Notes: a model not told the origin generated them from the sequence alone. 64,000 bases of DNA from Actinomadura rubrisoli (GCF_004349215.1 NZ_SMKU01000004.1:1-64000); one strand, 5' to 3'. Positions 23,492 to 32,024 are shown, counted from the stretch's first letter. Numbers and translations: made by a program.

Positions 23492-25290
23492 CCGATCTCG
23501 ACGACCCTGGCCTTCTCGACGACGTCCACCCCCGCGCGGTCCTCGCGGAACTCTTCGCGCGACAGGTGCGGGCCGACCCGCGCGCCGTCGCGGTCCAGCA
23601 TGCCGGCAAGGAGCTGACCCGCGGCGAGCTGGACGACTGGAGCGACACGATCGCGGCCGATCTGCAGGCGGTCGGCGTGCGACCGGGCCACCTGGTCGGC
23701 CTCGCAGTGGAGCGCGGTCCAGTCGCGATCGTCGCCGTGCTGGGCCTCATCAAGGCCGGGGCCGGTTACCTTGCACTCGATCCCGACCTGCCCCGGCGCA
23801 GGCAGCGTGCCCTCATCTCGGCCGCCGCACCCGTCGCGCTCATCGTCCAGGACCACCTGGATCGCCTGCCCACTCACCACCTACCGACGGTCTGGGCCGA
23901 CGAGGCCGGTCTCGGCGATGCGGCAAGGCCCGAGGCGCCGCCCCCAGACGATGACGGGTCGCGGGTCTTCCATGTCGTCAGCACGTCGGGGACGACCGGT
24001 TCCCCCAGGGCGGTGCGAATCGGTTACGGCGCCGTGCTCAACCGGCTGCGGTGGATGTGGACGGACCACCCTTTCCCCACCGGCGCCGCGGTCCTGATCC
24101 ACAAGTCCTACGGGCTGGTCGCCTCCCCCTGGGAGATGCTCGGCGGCCTTCTTCAGGGGATACGTTCCGTCTCACTGCGCCGCGACGAGCTGCTCGACCC
24201 GGTGCTCCTGACCGACGCCGTGCTGGACCGGCGAGTCACCCACCTCTACCTCACCCCGCAGCTCATCACCGGCCTGCTCGACGAGCTCGACGGCCGCACG
24301 TCCGCCGCGCCGGACATCGCACTGGTGACCAGCGGCGCCGACACCCTGCCCGTGGACCTCGTCCACCGGTTCCGACGCCGGCTGCCCGGCGCCACCCTCC
24401 TCAACCTCTACGGGGCGACGGAGACCGCCTCCAACACCGCCGCCTTCGATACGGCGCGGCTGGCCGAGGACGCGGTGACCGTCCCGGTCGGCAGGCCGGT
24501 CGCCGGAGCCGAGCTGAGCGTGCGGGACCGGCATCTGCGGCCGGTACCGATCGGCGTGCGGGGCGAGGTCTGTGTCGCCGGTCCCCCGCTGGCCCTCGGC
24601 TACCTCGGCGACGCCCCCGACAGTGCCGAGCGGTTCGTCCGTATGCCGGACGGCTCGGTGCTGCATCGCACCGGAGACGTCGGCCGCTGGAGCGCCGACC
24701 GTCAGCTTGAGATCATCGGACGGCTCGACAACCAGGTCAAGGTGCGCGGCTACCGGGTCGTGCTCGAAGACGTCGAGGCGGCCATCGCCGAGGCCCCGAA
24801 CGTCACGGCGGCCGGTGTCCACGCCGCACCGCCGGCCGGCGACACCGTCCTCATCGCCTGCGTGGCCGGCACGAAGGATCTTGAGATCGCGGCGTTACGC
24901 GCGTATCTGCGCGAGCGGCTCCCCGACTACATGGTCCCCTCACGTGTTCATCGGGTCGCCGCGCTGCCGGCCAACAGCGCCGGGAAGCTCGATCGCACGC
25001 GGCTGGCCGATCTCGCCGCGGACGCCGAACGGCCGGTCGCGGCGCGGACGCTGACGCCCCGGGGGCCGTTGCAGAGCGCGCTCGCGACGTGCTGGGAGGA
25101 GTTGCTCGGACGGGGCCCCGCCGAGGCCGAGGAGGATTTCCTCGATGCCGGTGGGCACTCGGTACTGGTCGTGCGGCTGATCGGCCGGCTGGAGAAGGCC
25201 ACCGGCGTCGACCTGCCGCTGCGCGAGGTCCTGGAGAACCCGACGTTCGGTGGCATCGCCACGGCCTTGCAACGGCGGGCCGCCAGGTGA
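23488..25290 (+). CDS. NRPS adenylation-PCP didomain, atypical substrate pocket
   Basis: A 600-residue complete A-PCP protein. A1-like LTRGELDDWSD, A2 AGAGYLALDPDLP, A3 VVSTSGTTGSPRAVRIG, A5 LLNLYGATETAS, A7 VLHRTGDVGRW, A8 GRLDNQVKVRGYRVVLEDVE, A10 SAGKLDRTRL with the catalytic Lys, and a carrier Ser in GGHSVLVVRL. The A4 segment reads LVASPWEML where most domains have FDxSxWExF; the Asp that binds the alpha-amino group is Val. Such domains usually activate acids without an alpha-amine (keto, hydroxy, aryl or beta-amino acids). The usual A3 Lys (PKG) is Arg-Ala. ATGA overlap upstream, GTGA downstream. Confidence 0.85.
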   Translation: MTDLDDPGLLDDVHPRAVLAELFARQVRADPRAVAVQHAGKELTRGELDDWSDTIAADLQAVGVRPGHLVGLAVERGPVAIVAVLGLIKAGAGYLALDPDLPRRRQRALISAAAPVALIVQDHLDRLPTHHLPTVWADEAGLGDAARPEAPPPDDDGSRVFHVVSTSGTTGSPRAVRIGYGAVLNRLRWMWTDHPFPTGAAVLIHKSYGLVASPWEMLGGLLQGIRSVSLRRDELLDPVLLTDAVLDRRVTHLYLTPQLITGLLDELDGRTSAAPDIALVTSGADTLPVDLVHRFRRRLPGATLLNLYGATETASNTAAFDTARLAEDAVTVPVGRPVAGAELSVRDRHLRPVPIGVRGEVCVAGPPLALGYLGDAPDSAERFVRMPDGSVLHRTGDVGRWSADRQLEIIGRLDNQVKVRGYRVVLEDVEAAIAEAPNVTAAGVHAAPPAGDTVLIACVAGTKDLEIAALRAYLRERLPDYMVPSRVHRVAALPANSAGKLDRTRLADLAADAERPVAARTLTPRGPLQSALATCWEELLGRGPAEAEEDFLDAGGHSVLVVRLIGRLEKATGVDLPLREVLENPTFGGIATALQRRAAR

Positions 25291-26603
25291 GCCCGGCGGA
25301 GGTCCAGGTCCCGCTGTCGGCGAAGCAGCGGTACTCCTGGCTCGAAGTGGCGGCGAACCCGGGCATTCCGAGCAGGCAGATCTCCGCGACCTACGCCGTC
25401 CACGGCCCGCTCGACCCTGATCGGCTGCGAGGAGCGCTGCGGACCGTCATCACCCACCACGATCAGCTGCGGCTGCGGGTGACCGGCGCGCCCGACGCGC
25501 CGGTCGCCACCCTTCGGGAGCCGCCCTCGTCACCGCCGCTCCCGCTCATCGACCTCACCGGCCTGGACGGGCCCACCACCGCCGAGCTGATCACCATGTA
25601 CGGCGAGCGGGAGGCGTCGACCTACCTGGACCTGGGCCGTGACTGGCCGGTGCGGGCGCTCCTGCTCCGCCTCTCCCCCACCGAGCATTTGCTCATGCTG
25701 ACCGTTCATCACCTGGTCGCCGACAGCTGGAGTGCGGCCCTGGTCGTCCGCCACCTCGGGCACGCCTATCGGACGGGCGGGCTCGCCGATGTCCCCACCT
25801 CCCCGCCGTACACCGCTTACGTGGAGGCGGAGGCGCAACGCCGCAGTACGGCACAGCACCGATCCGAACTGCGATGGTGGGTAGAGACCCTCCATGACGT
25901 GTCGCCCGCACCGCTCCTCGGGTCGGCCATCGGCCCCGCGACCACCTTGGACACCATCGAACGGCATCACCCGACGCCGCGGTCGTTCCGTGACGATCTG
26001 CGCCGCATCGCGCGGCCCGCGCGGGCGTCGACCTATGTGGTCGCGGTCGCGCTGCTCGCCGCGGCACTGCGACACCGCACCGGCGTGGCGCGGCGTGTCC
26101 TGCTGGTCTCGCACCTGGGGCCGCGCCTCCCGGACTACGAGCACACCGTCGGCCTGTTCTCCAACCGCCTTCCGCTGGTCGTACCGGTCGCTACCGAGCA
26201 ATCGGCGATCGATGTGGTCCACACCGTGCAGGCACGAATGCTCGACCTGATCGATCACTCCGGCCCTGCCTACTTCGAACTGCTGGAGGCGGCCGAGGAT
26301 CGGAACGTCGTCAGCGCTCAGATCACCGTCCAGCATGTTCCGCCGGAATCGGCCGGTCCGAGTGAGAACCCGCGCCCGGAGGAGTTCACCCTTCGTTTCC
26401 AGCGCTACCGGATCGCCGCGAGCGCCCTGCCCCTGCACCTGCTGCTCATGGAGGAGCCCGACGGCCGCATGTGGTGGGGCGGCGAGTTCCGCAGCGACGT
26501 GTTCCGCCCGGCGGAAGGCGCGGCTCTCGTCCGGGGCGTCCTCGACGACGTCGCGACGCTGGCGGAACGGTCCGGCGACCCGATCGCGAAAGCACTCACT
26601 TGA
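25287..26603 (+). CDS. Stand-alone NRPS condensation-domain protein
   Basis: A 438-residue single condensation domain: N-terminal VPLSAKQRYSWLEV (C1), active site HHLVADSW (HHxxxDG with Ser for Gly), GLFSNRLPLVV, and a C-terminal lid ending about 26590. No carrier, thioesterase or reductase domain is attached, and none occurs elsewhere in the block. A free terminal condensation domain can release the PCP-bound chain onto a soluble amine or alcohol, here conceivably the sugar made by the adjacent operons. GTG 25287 overlaps the previous stop (GTGA); its own stop overlaps the MFS gene (TTGA). Confidence 0.86.
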   Translation: MSPAEVQVPLSAKQRYSWLEVAANPGIPSRQISATYAVHGPLDPDRLRGALRTVITHHDQLRLRVTGAPDAPVATLREPPSSPPLPLIDLTGLDGPTTAELITMYGEREASTYLDLGRDWPVRALLLRLSPTEHLLMLTVHHLVADSWSAALVVRHLGHAYRTGGLADVPTSPPYTAYVEAEAQRRSTAQHRSELRWWVETLHDVSPAPLLGSAIGPATTLDTIERHHPTPRSFRDDLRRIARPARASTYVVAVALLAAALRHRTGVARRVLLVSHLGPRLPDYEHTVGLFSNRLPLVVPVATEQSAIDVVHTVQARMLDLIDHSGPAYFELLEAAEDRNVVSAQITVQHVPPESAGPSENPRPEEFTLRFQRYRIAASALPLHLLLMEEPDGRMWWGGEFRSDVFRPAEGAALVRGVLDDVATLAERSGDPIAKALT

Positions 26604-27853
26604 TCGCGTCGCTGCTCGAACGCGTCCGTGCGTTCCTGCCGTGGCTTCTGGCCGCGGCGCTCGTGGAGTGGGTGGGGACCGGACTGTTCCTCGCCGTCTC
26701 CACGGTGTTCTTCGTGAAGGTCGTCGGGTTGACCCCTGCCCAGGTCGGTCCCGGGCTGACCATCGCCGCGGTGGTGGCGATGGCGGCGGTACTGCCGGTG
26801 GGACGGCTGGCGGACAGATACGGGCCGCGCAACGTCCTGGTCCTGATCAACCTGATGCGGGCGGCCGCCACCGCCTGCTTCCTGCTCGTCCATGGATGGT
26901 GGGGCTTCCTGGCGGTCAGTGTCCTGATCGCCGTCACCGACCACGCCGCCCCCGCGCTGATCCAGGCACTGGTCGGTGATCTGACCGGCATCGACCGGCG
27001 CACCAGGGTCCTGGCCGTGCACCGCTCGGTGATCAACGTCGGGCTGAGCATCGGCGGTCTGAGCGCCGGCATCCTCCTCGGCGTCGGGCTGGAGCACGTC
27101 TTCCACGTGCTCCTGCTCGCCGACGCCGCCGCCTTCATCGCAGCCGCGGCCCTGTTGTGCAAGCTCCCCGGACGACCGTCCCCCCGCCCTCGCGACGCCC
27201 TGGCCCGCTGGAGGGTGCTGCGCGACACCAGGCTGCTCGCGCTGACCGCCTACGACTCCGTGATGTGCCTGTGGCAGCCGATGCTCAACATCGCCTTCCC
27301 CCTCTGGCTGATCACCCGGACCGACGCCCCGGTCAGCCTCGTCGGCATCCTGTACGCCACCGCGACCGTGACCTGCATCATCCTGCAATATCCGATCAGC
27401 GTCCGGGCCGGTACACCGCGGCAGGCACTGCACGGCTACGTGCTGGCCGGGCTCTGTCTGGCCACGGCGAGCCTGGGTCTCGCGGCCGCCCCCGCGGTCT
27501 CGGGCACCGCCACCGTCGCCGTCCTGGCAGCCGCCGTCATCACCCTCACCATCGGCGAACTCTTCCAGGTCGGGTCGGCATGGACCCTCTCGTTCGAGAT
27601 CGCCCCGCCCGACCAGCGCACCACCTATCTCGCCGCGTTCGGCCTGGGCCGGGCGACCGGCCGAGCCGCGGGACCGCTGCTCATGACCGGCGTGGTCCTC
27701 GCTCTCGGCGAACCCGGCTGGATACTGCTGGCCGCGGTGCACGCCGCCGCGGCCGTCGCCCCCGCCATCGTCGCAAAGCGGCGCCACCATCAACCTCCAC
27801 CGAGGAAGCCATGCACAAGCCCGGACCGCCCAACGACGACGCGACGGAGCTGA
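26600..27853 (+). CDS. MFS exporter
   Basis: A 417-residue major facilitator with about 12 membrane spans and the loop 2-3 motif GRLADRYGPRNVL (form of GxLaDrxGrkxxl). TTG 26600 overlaps the condensation gene stop, which makes TTG the natural start. Location at the end of the NRPS block suggests export of, and self-resistance to, the product. The C-terminus is basic and polar (KRRHHQPPPRK). Confidence 0.87.
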   Translation: MIASLLERVRAFLPWLLAAALVEWVGTGLFLAVSTVFFVKVVGLTPAQVGPGLTIAAVVAMAAVLPVGRLADRYGPRNVLVLINLMRAAATACFLLVHGWWGFLAVSVLIAVTDHAAPALIQALVGDLTGIDRRTRVLAVHRSVINVGLSIGGLSAGILLGVGLEHVFHVLLLADAAAFIAAAALLCKLPGRPSPRPRDALARWRVLRDTRLLALTAYDSVMCLWQPMLNIAFPLWLITRTDAPVSLVGILYATATVTCIILQYPISVRAGTPRQALHGYVLAGLCLATASLGLAAAPAVSGTATVAVLAAAVITLTIGELFQVGSAWTLSFEIAPPDQRTTYLAAFGLGRATGRAAGPLLMTGVVLALGEPGWILLAAVHAAAAVAPAIVAKRRHHQPPPRKPCTSPDRPTTTRRS

Positions 27854-28539
27854 CCGGCCTGATCGAGCGACACCGCTCCGCCGAGCGTCCTCGCGTCTTC
27901 ACAATGCTCGACCGGGACTGGGACCTGCTTCCCGAGGTCTACGCCCCCGTCTACGCGACCTCGACCAGCCTGTTCACACGGTGGCTGCGCTACCCGTCCG
28001 GCGGCTCCATGCTGGAGGTCGGCTGCGGAGCCGGGCTCACCGCCGTCACCGCCGCACTGGCCGGATGCCGATCCGTCACCGCTCTTGACATCAACCCGGC
28101 CGCGGTCGACAACACCAGGCTCAACGCCGAACGGCACGGCGTGGCCGACCGCGTCCGAGTCCTGCACAGCGACATGTTCGAGGCGCTCGATGACACCGAC
28201 GCCTTCGACCTGATCTTCTGGAACTCCAACTTCGTCGAGGCACCGGCCGACGCCGCCTACCCGTCAGAACTCGCCCGCGCCTTCTTCGACCCCGGATACG
28301 ACAGCCACGAGCGCTACCTGGCCGGAGCCGGCCGACACCTGCGGCCAGGCGGACGCCTCTACCTCGGCTTCTCCGACCTGAGGAACCGAACGCGCCTCGA
28401 CGAAATCGCGGCGCGCCGGCAGTACCGAATCGATACCTCCGCCCATGAGCAACGTTCCACCGCCACAACGACCGTGGAATTCCAGCTGCTGGAATTCACC
28501 CCTCTCCAACCGGGCACATCGGGACAGCCGGTTTCGTGA
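27811..28539 (+). CDS. SAM-dependent methyltransferase
   Basis: A 242-residue class I methyltransferase: motif I MLEVGCGAGLTAVTAALAG, motif II VTALDINPAAVDNTRLNA, motif III VRVLHSDMF and motif IV LIFWNSNFVEAP. Motif IV resembles the NPPY/NPPF of PrmC- and N6-type enzymes but reads NSNF, so the usual Pro-Pro is absent. The start overlaps the exporter gene by 43 bp. It probably N-, O- or C-methylates the cluster product; the target cannot be read from sequence. Confidence 0.85.
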   Translation: MHKPGPPNDDATELTGLIERHRSAERPRVFTMLDRDWDLLPEVYAPVYATSTSLFTRWLRYPSGGSMLEVGCGAGLTAVTAALAGCRSVTALDINPAAVDNTRLNAERHGVADRVRVLHSDMFEALDDTDAFDLIFWNSNFVEAPADAAYPSELARAFFDPGYDSHERYLAGAGRHLRPGGRLYLGFSDLRNRTRLDEIAARRQYRIDTSAHEQRSTATTTVEFQLLEFTPLQPGTSGQPVS

Positions 28540-28713
28540 GTCAACAGCTCCTTCCATCGCCGAAGACTCGGCCACCGCCACACGTCGGCCGCCGGACCCG
28601 CCAGCGGCATCGCTGCGCCCCCAGAGCCAGTTCATTGAATTGTCGCCGCCGCGAAGGAAACACCGGGCTTGCAGCAAGACCAGTCGCCCGGCCGCCTAGG
28701 GGCAGGCTCTGGA
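28540..28713. other. Short gap after the biosynthetic block
   Basis: No supported gene. It is the boundary between the biosynthetic cluster and the degenerate mobile zone. No clear terminator hairpin is visible. Confidence 0.4.
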
Positions 28714-28935
28714 TCAGGGGTCGAGCATGGCGCTGGGCTTGGGCGACCGGCCCAACTCCATCGCCGTGGTCGAAGTCAGATGTCCGGCCTGCGCCAGGCC
28801 GGGCAACGGCGTCGACCCGGTCGCCACCAGGTAGTGCGCGGCCTCGATCATCACGGCGCCGCCGTCCTGCAACGCCACCCGCAAGGCCGGGCTTTCCCCG
28901 CACTCCGCTGATTCGGCGGGAAGACTCGACCGGGA
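28714..28935 (-). pseudogene. Fragment of a mercuric-reductase-like flavoprotein
   Basis: On the minus strand a 60-70 residue stretch reads VALQDGGAVMIEAAHYLVAT then GSTPLPGL and LTSTTAMELGRSP before a stop. LTSTTAMEL is characteristic of MerA and close pyridine nucleotide-disulfide oxidoreductases, in the region linking the FAD and NAD domains. Everything N-terminal (the CxxxxC active site) and C-terminal is missing. This is a relic, not a functional enzyme, and no merR/merT is near. Confidence 0.6.
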
Positions 28936-29043
28936 CGGCTCCCTTGCAAGGAGATGACTAGAACACCAGCCGTTGACCGCCCAAGCCGATTCCGCCGAAG
29001 GCGGGCGCGATGTGAGCGGGGTGTAGTTCCGGCTGAGGGACTT

Positions 29044-29430
29044 TCATCTTCCCTGGAAGAGGCAGAACTCGTTGCCGTCGGGGTCGCTTAGGACGGTGTG
29101 TTCCTCATGGCGGGTGTGAACGGTCGCGCCGAGTTCGGTGAGGCGGAGGATCTCGGCTTCGGTGTCGGTGGCCAGCAGGTCCAGGTGTACGCGGTTCTTG
29201 GTGTGCTTGGGTTCTGGGACGAGTTGGAACCACAGGCGAGGGCCTGTGTCTTGTGGTTCGAGGAGCACGGTCGGGTCGTCTTCTGGGTCGGTGATTCCGT
29301 TGTTGCGCAGTCGTGCGAGTTCGGCCTGGTCGTATGGGGCGATGGTGTACTCGTCCAGGGCTGCTGCCCAGAACCGGGCTGAGGCGGCTGGGTGCGCGGA
29401 ATCGATGACGATGTCGCGGAGTCGGGCCAT
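29044..29430 (-). CDS. Glyoxalase/VOC-superfamily protein
   Basis: A 128-residue protein of the glyoxalase-like VOC fold common in actinomycetes: RLRDIVIDSAHPAASARFW at the N-terminus, RLWFQLVPEPKHTKNRVHLD in the middle and VLSDPDGNEFCLF at the C-terminus. The family includes bleomycin-resistance-like and small dioxygenase-like proteins; no function can be fixed. ATG 29430 gives the usual N-terminus; the frame is open to 29487. It sits among mobile-element remnants and is divergent from them. Confidence 0.85.
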   Translation of the reverse strand: MARLRDIVIDSAHPAASARFWAAALDEYTIAPYDQAELARLRNNGITDPEDDPTVLLEPQDTGPRLWFQLVPEPKHTKNRVHLDLLATDTEAEILRLTELGATVHTRHEEHTVLSDPDGNEFCLFQGR

Positions 29431-29546
29431 CTGATCATGATGCGGGCGGGTGCGGGTGATGTCACGAGGTTCCGGTGGTCTGGTCACACGGTTGAGGGTG
29501 GCGCTGTCGAGCCGTTTCCTGGCACGTGTGTTGCGGGTCGTAGCCG

Positions 29547-29897
29547 GTGTCCGGCCGCTATGGCGACTGCTTGGGGTGTGGTCGGTCGGGGTCGGCGCGG
29601 CGGCAGGCCGAGTCCCGGCAGCGCATCGAGGACCTTGGCCGACAACCTCGACCGAATACTCGCCCCGCCCGCCGACGCCGGCGGAACCGTCCGCCTTCCT
29701 ACCGCAGCCGATGGGACACGCTTTTGGCTGGTCAGCAGGCGGTCAAACGGTCCAACGCCAAGATCCGGGCCCTGGCTGAACCGGCCGTCGCCACCCTCAA
29801 GACATGGCGGCTCCTGCGCAGGCTCCGCTGCTCACCCAGCCGCATCACCGGCCTGGTCCAAGCCGTCCTCTGCCTACACCTGGCCAGCTCAAACTGA
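29547..29897 (+). pseudogene. Remnant of an IS5-type DDE transposase (C-terminal part)
   Basis: The last about 55 residues, GQQAVKRSNAKIRALAEPA, TLKTWRLLRRLRCSPSRITG and LVQAVLCLHLASSN, are the recognisable C-terminus of a DDE transposase of the IS5/DDE_Tnp_4 type. Upstream residues are low-complexity and frame-disrupted, and the catalytic Asp residues are absent. Not functional. Confidence 0.7.
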
Positions 29898-29910
29898 TGA
29901 TGGAAAACGC

Positions 29911-30197
29911 TCAGTGCCAGTGCATAATCGTAGCCGGGACGGCCGGAAACAACTCAGCCCGCCGCCGGCGGTGGACTAGCCGGCACAGCGCCGCCAACCA
30001 GAGCCGTTCGGGTGATCTCCCAGTGGCCGGCCACGCACCGGCCGACGTAGCACCTGGTTCTCACGCCGCAGTACCAGGAGTTCGACCTCCCTGGACAGGC
30101 CCGACCAAAGCAGCACCACGAGACGGTCCCAGGCAGGACACTGATCCCGCAGCGAAGCCCAAGTCACGACACGAAACCGAGTTCTCGGGCAGAGCAA
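29911..30197 (-). pseudogene. Remnant of an IS3/integrase-type transposase (N-terminal part)
   Basis: Minus-strand text reads SREVELLVLRRENQVLRRPV and, in a second frame, LWLAALCRLVHRRRRAELF then ATIMHWH before a stop. This matches the N-terminus of integrase-core transposases with the usual 'VEILVLRHELAVLRR ... WADRAVLAALARLLP' pattern, broken by a frameshift near 29995. The DDE core is missing. Confidence 0.65.
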
Positions 30198-30280
30198 GAT
30201 GATTGGCTGGACCCGGCTGCGAAGCGGCCGGCGACGGGTCCTGGCTAGGAAATCTCAGCGGAGTACCTCGTTTTGCGGTT

Positions 30281-30493
30281 CTACATGAGGTGAACCTCGA
30301 CACTGAATCCGGGTGCAAGGATCTGGTTCAGGTGCTCGGCGTGCGCGCCGAGCACCTGCTGTGCCGCGCTCGGCTCCGCAGTCAGGGTTATCTGGACGTA
30401 ATCGGAGGCATCGGCCGTGTCGTCACCGCAGACGCAGCAGCGCAGTCTCTTGGTAAGGCGCGGCTGATCACTCTCTTGGCCCATCACTGCCAC
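30281..30493 (-). CDS. Small Cys-containing protein downstream of T7SS effector (candidate immunity)
   Basis: A 70-residue protein. RCCVCGDDTADASDYVQITL at the start suggests a small metal-binding or compact beta fold; GAHAEHLNQILAPGFSVEV follows. GTG 30493 overlaps the 3' end of the effector-like gene by 10 bp, so expression is coupled. Small genes placed directly after polymorphic-toxin genes often encode immunity proteins; this is inference from position. I do not recognise a named family. Confidence 0.55.
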   Translation of the reverse strand: MAVMGQESDQPRLTKRLRCCVCGDDTADASDYVQITLTAEPSAAQQVLGAHAEHLNQILAPGFSVEVHLM

Positions 30494-31731
30494 AGCCCTT
30501 TGTCGATCTTAGTCTGCAAGTACCGCTCCGTAGCGCCTTTCAGGACGGTCGTCGACTGCCCGCTGGGATTCGAAGGATCCCGGATCACCACATCATACGT
30601 ACCGTTGCCATTATCCAGTACCCGGACCAACTGGCCGTCACTCTGGATATAGAGCTCGCCGTTCTCCCAGACGTAGTCTTCGTCAACGCCTCGTTCCGCG
30701 GTCCGTCCCGCTCCGTGAACGTCCCGCTCCGACAGACCTCCCTCGTCTTCCCCCTTCTTCTCGCCCTCGTTCTCGGTCGCGGCCTCCAGGACACGCAGGC
30801 GCGGTACGTGGGCGGCACCGATGGTGACAGAGCTGATCAGGTGCTCGCCGAGGGCACCGACCGCGATCACGCTGACCGCCTGTAGCAGTCTTGCGGCCGC
30901 TTGGGCGAGGGCGGCGCGCATGGCGGCGACTTCGACGACAGCGGCGATGGGGTTGGCGGCGGCATCACCGAACTGGATCTGGGCTTTCATCACGGCGAAG
31001 CTGTAGTCGGCGCAGGCCTTGGAGATTCCCGCGCACAGTTCAGGCAGCCCTTCGTACAGCGTCCGTGGCGTGCGGGGTCGGTAGAGCCGGGCCCAGTAGC
31101 CGCCGAAGGCGTCGAGATCGGGAGCGTCGCCTTGGTCGGTCACCGACCGGACCTCGGTCACCAGCCGCCCGCGGATTCCGATCAGCGCGTCATGGGCGCT
31201 CCTCCATGCCTGGGCGGCGCCGGCGAGTGCGGTGGAGTCCGCGGTCGGCCAATGATCGGAGATGTCGACGATCTCGATACCCGTCAACTTTCTCAACAGC
31301 GATTGTGGTGGGGACTTGCCCGGCCCTGCGGCCGAAGGCGGAGCGGGAACGGTCAGGGGGCCGGAGACCTGGAACCCCATGAGCTGATCGAGGAACGAGC
31401 CTTGGCGGGGCACCATGGAGAACCCGCCGTCGATCCTGGAGGCGCGATCGGCTTTGGCGTGATTGTTGGCGGTTTGGGTGAGGCCACGAGACATGTCCCC
31501 TGTGGAGGCGTGCATGGCGCCGAAGGCCCGCCAGGCCACCTGCACGGCCGAGTCGTAGGCGGCGACGAACCTGGCGGCGGCCTGGTCCTTGACGGGATTG
31601 CCGGCCATGCCCTTGCTGTCGGTCAGAGCTCCGGCCAGGGTCGTCCACGCCCTGCCCGTCCCGTTCTGAGCCGCCGCGACGTGCTTGGCTGCCGTGTGGA
31701 CGAGATCGGTGTTGATGCGGACACGGGTCAT
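30484..31731 (-). CDS. T7SS/WXG100-associated effector-like protein
   Basis: A 415-residue protein. The N-terminal about 120 residues (GMAGNPVKDQAAARFVAAYD, QTANNHAKADRASRIDG) follow the pattern of actinobacterial proteins with an N-terminal WXG100-like helical domain. The middle is Ala-rich and helical with a hydrophobic stretch (LLQAVSVIAVGALGEHLIS), then a charged linker (ENEGEKKGEDEGG). The C-terminal about 65 residues form a separate small domain: YVWENGELYIQSDG, VLDNGNGTYDVVIRDPSNPS. The C-terminal activity is unknown. ATG 31731 overlaps the stop of the upstream WXG100 gene. Layout (WXG100 - effector - small gene) resembles a type VII polymorphic toxin module. Confidence 0.72.
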   Translation of the reverse strand: MTRVRINTDLVHTAAKHVAAAQNGTGRAWTTLAGALTDSKGMAGNPVKDQAAARFVAAYDSAVQVAWRAFGAMHASTGDMSRGLTQTANNHAKADRASRIDGGFSMVPRQGSFLDQLMGFQVSGPLTVPAPPSAAGPGKSPPQSLLRKLTGIEIVDISDHWPTADSTALAGAAQAWRSAHDALIGIRGRLVTEVRSVTDQGDAPDLDAFGGYWARLYRPRTPRTLYEGLPELCAGISKACADYSFAVMKAQIQFGDAAANPIAAVVEVAAMRAALAQAAARLLQAVSVIAVGALGEHLISSVTIGAAHVPRLRVLEAATENEGEKKGEDEGGLSERDVHGAGRTAERGVDEDYVWENGELYIQSDGQLVRVLDNGNGTYDVVIRDPSNPSGQSTTVLKGATERYLQTKIDKGLWQ

Positions 31732-32024
31732 GCCGACCACATGCGTACATTGGTGTCGCTGGCGCTGCGGAAGTTGCGGTGGGCGCGGCCGATCCCCTTG
31801 TGCAACCGTGCCAGCTCGGCGTGCAGGTCGCGGGCGGCCTTGTCCCAGCGGGCATGAGCGACCGCATAGGCTTGCTTGGCATCGCCATCCCACTGGGCCA
31901 GTGTCCGATCCAGTTCCTTCTCCAAGGCGTTCAGGATGGATTCGAACTGGCGTAAGGCTTCCCGGAAGGCGCGCTCGGCCTCGCTGAATGCGGCAAACTC
32001 CGCCCGAATCTCGACCACCGGCAC
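31728..32024 (-). CDS. WXG100-family protein
   Basis: A 98-residue all-helical protein with the WxG hairpin as WDGDAKQAY in the middle (LDRTLAQWDGDAKQAYAVA), flanked by two amphipathic helices. This is the ESAT-6/CFP-10-like type secreted through type VII systems, often as a partner of the effector next to it. GTG 32024 was chosen to give the standard length. Its stop overlaps the ATG of the effector-like gene (ATGA). No T7SS core genes are in this window. Confidence 0.82.
   Translation of the reverse strand: MPVVEIRAEFAAFSEAERAFREALRQFESILNALEKELDRTLAQWDGDAKQAYAVAHARWDKAARDLHAELARLHKGIGRAHRNFRSASDTNVRMWSA

Noticed and set aside
28714-28935. Mercury-resistance operon
   Set aside because: Only a short decayed MerA-like fragment exists, with no merR, merT or merP.
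30203-30652. 149-residue plus-strand frame opposite the T7SS-like module
   Set aside because: It overlaps two better-supported minus-strand genes and has no recognisable motif.
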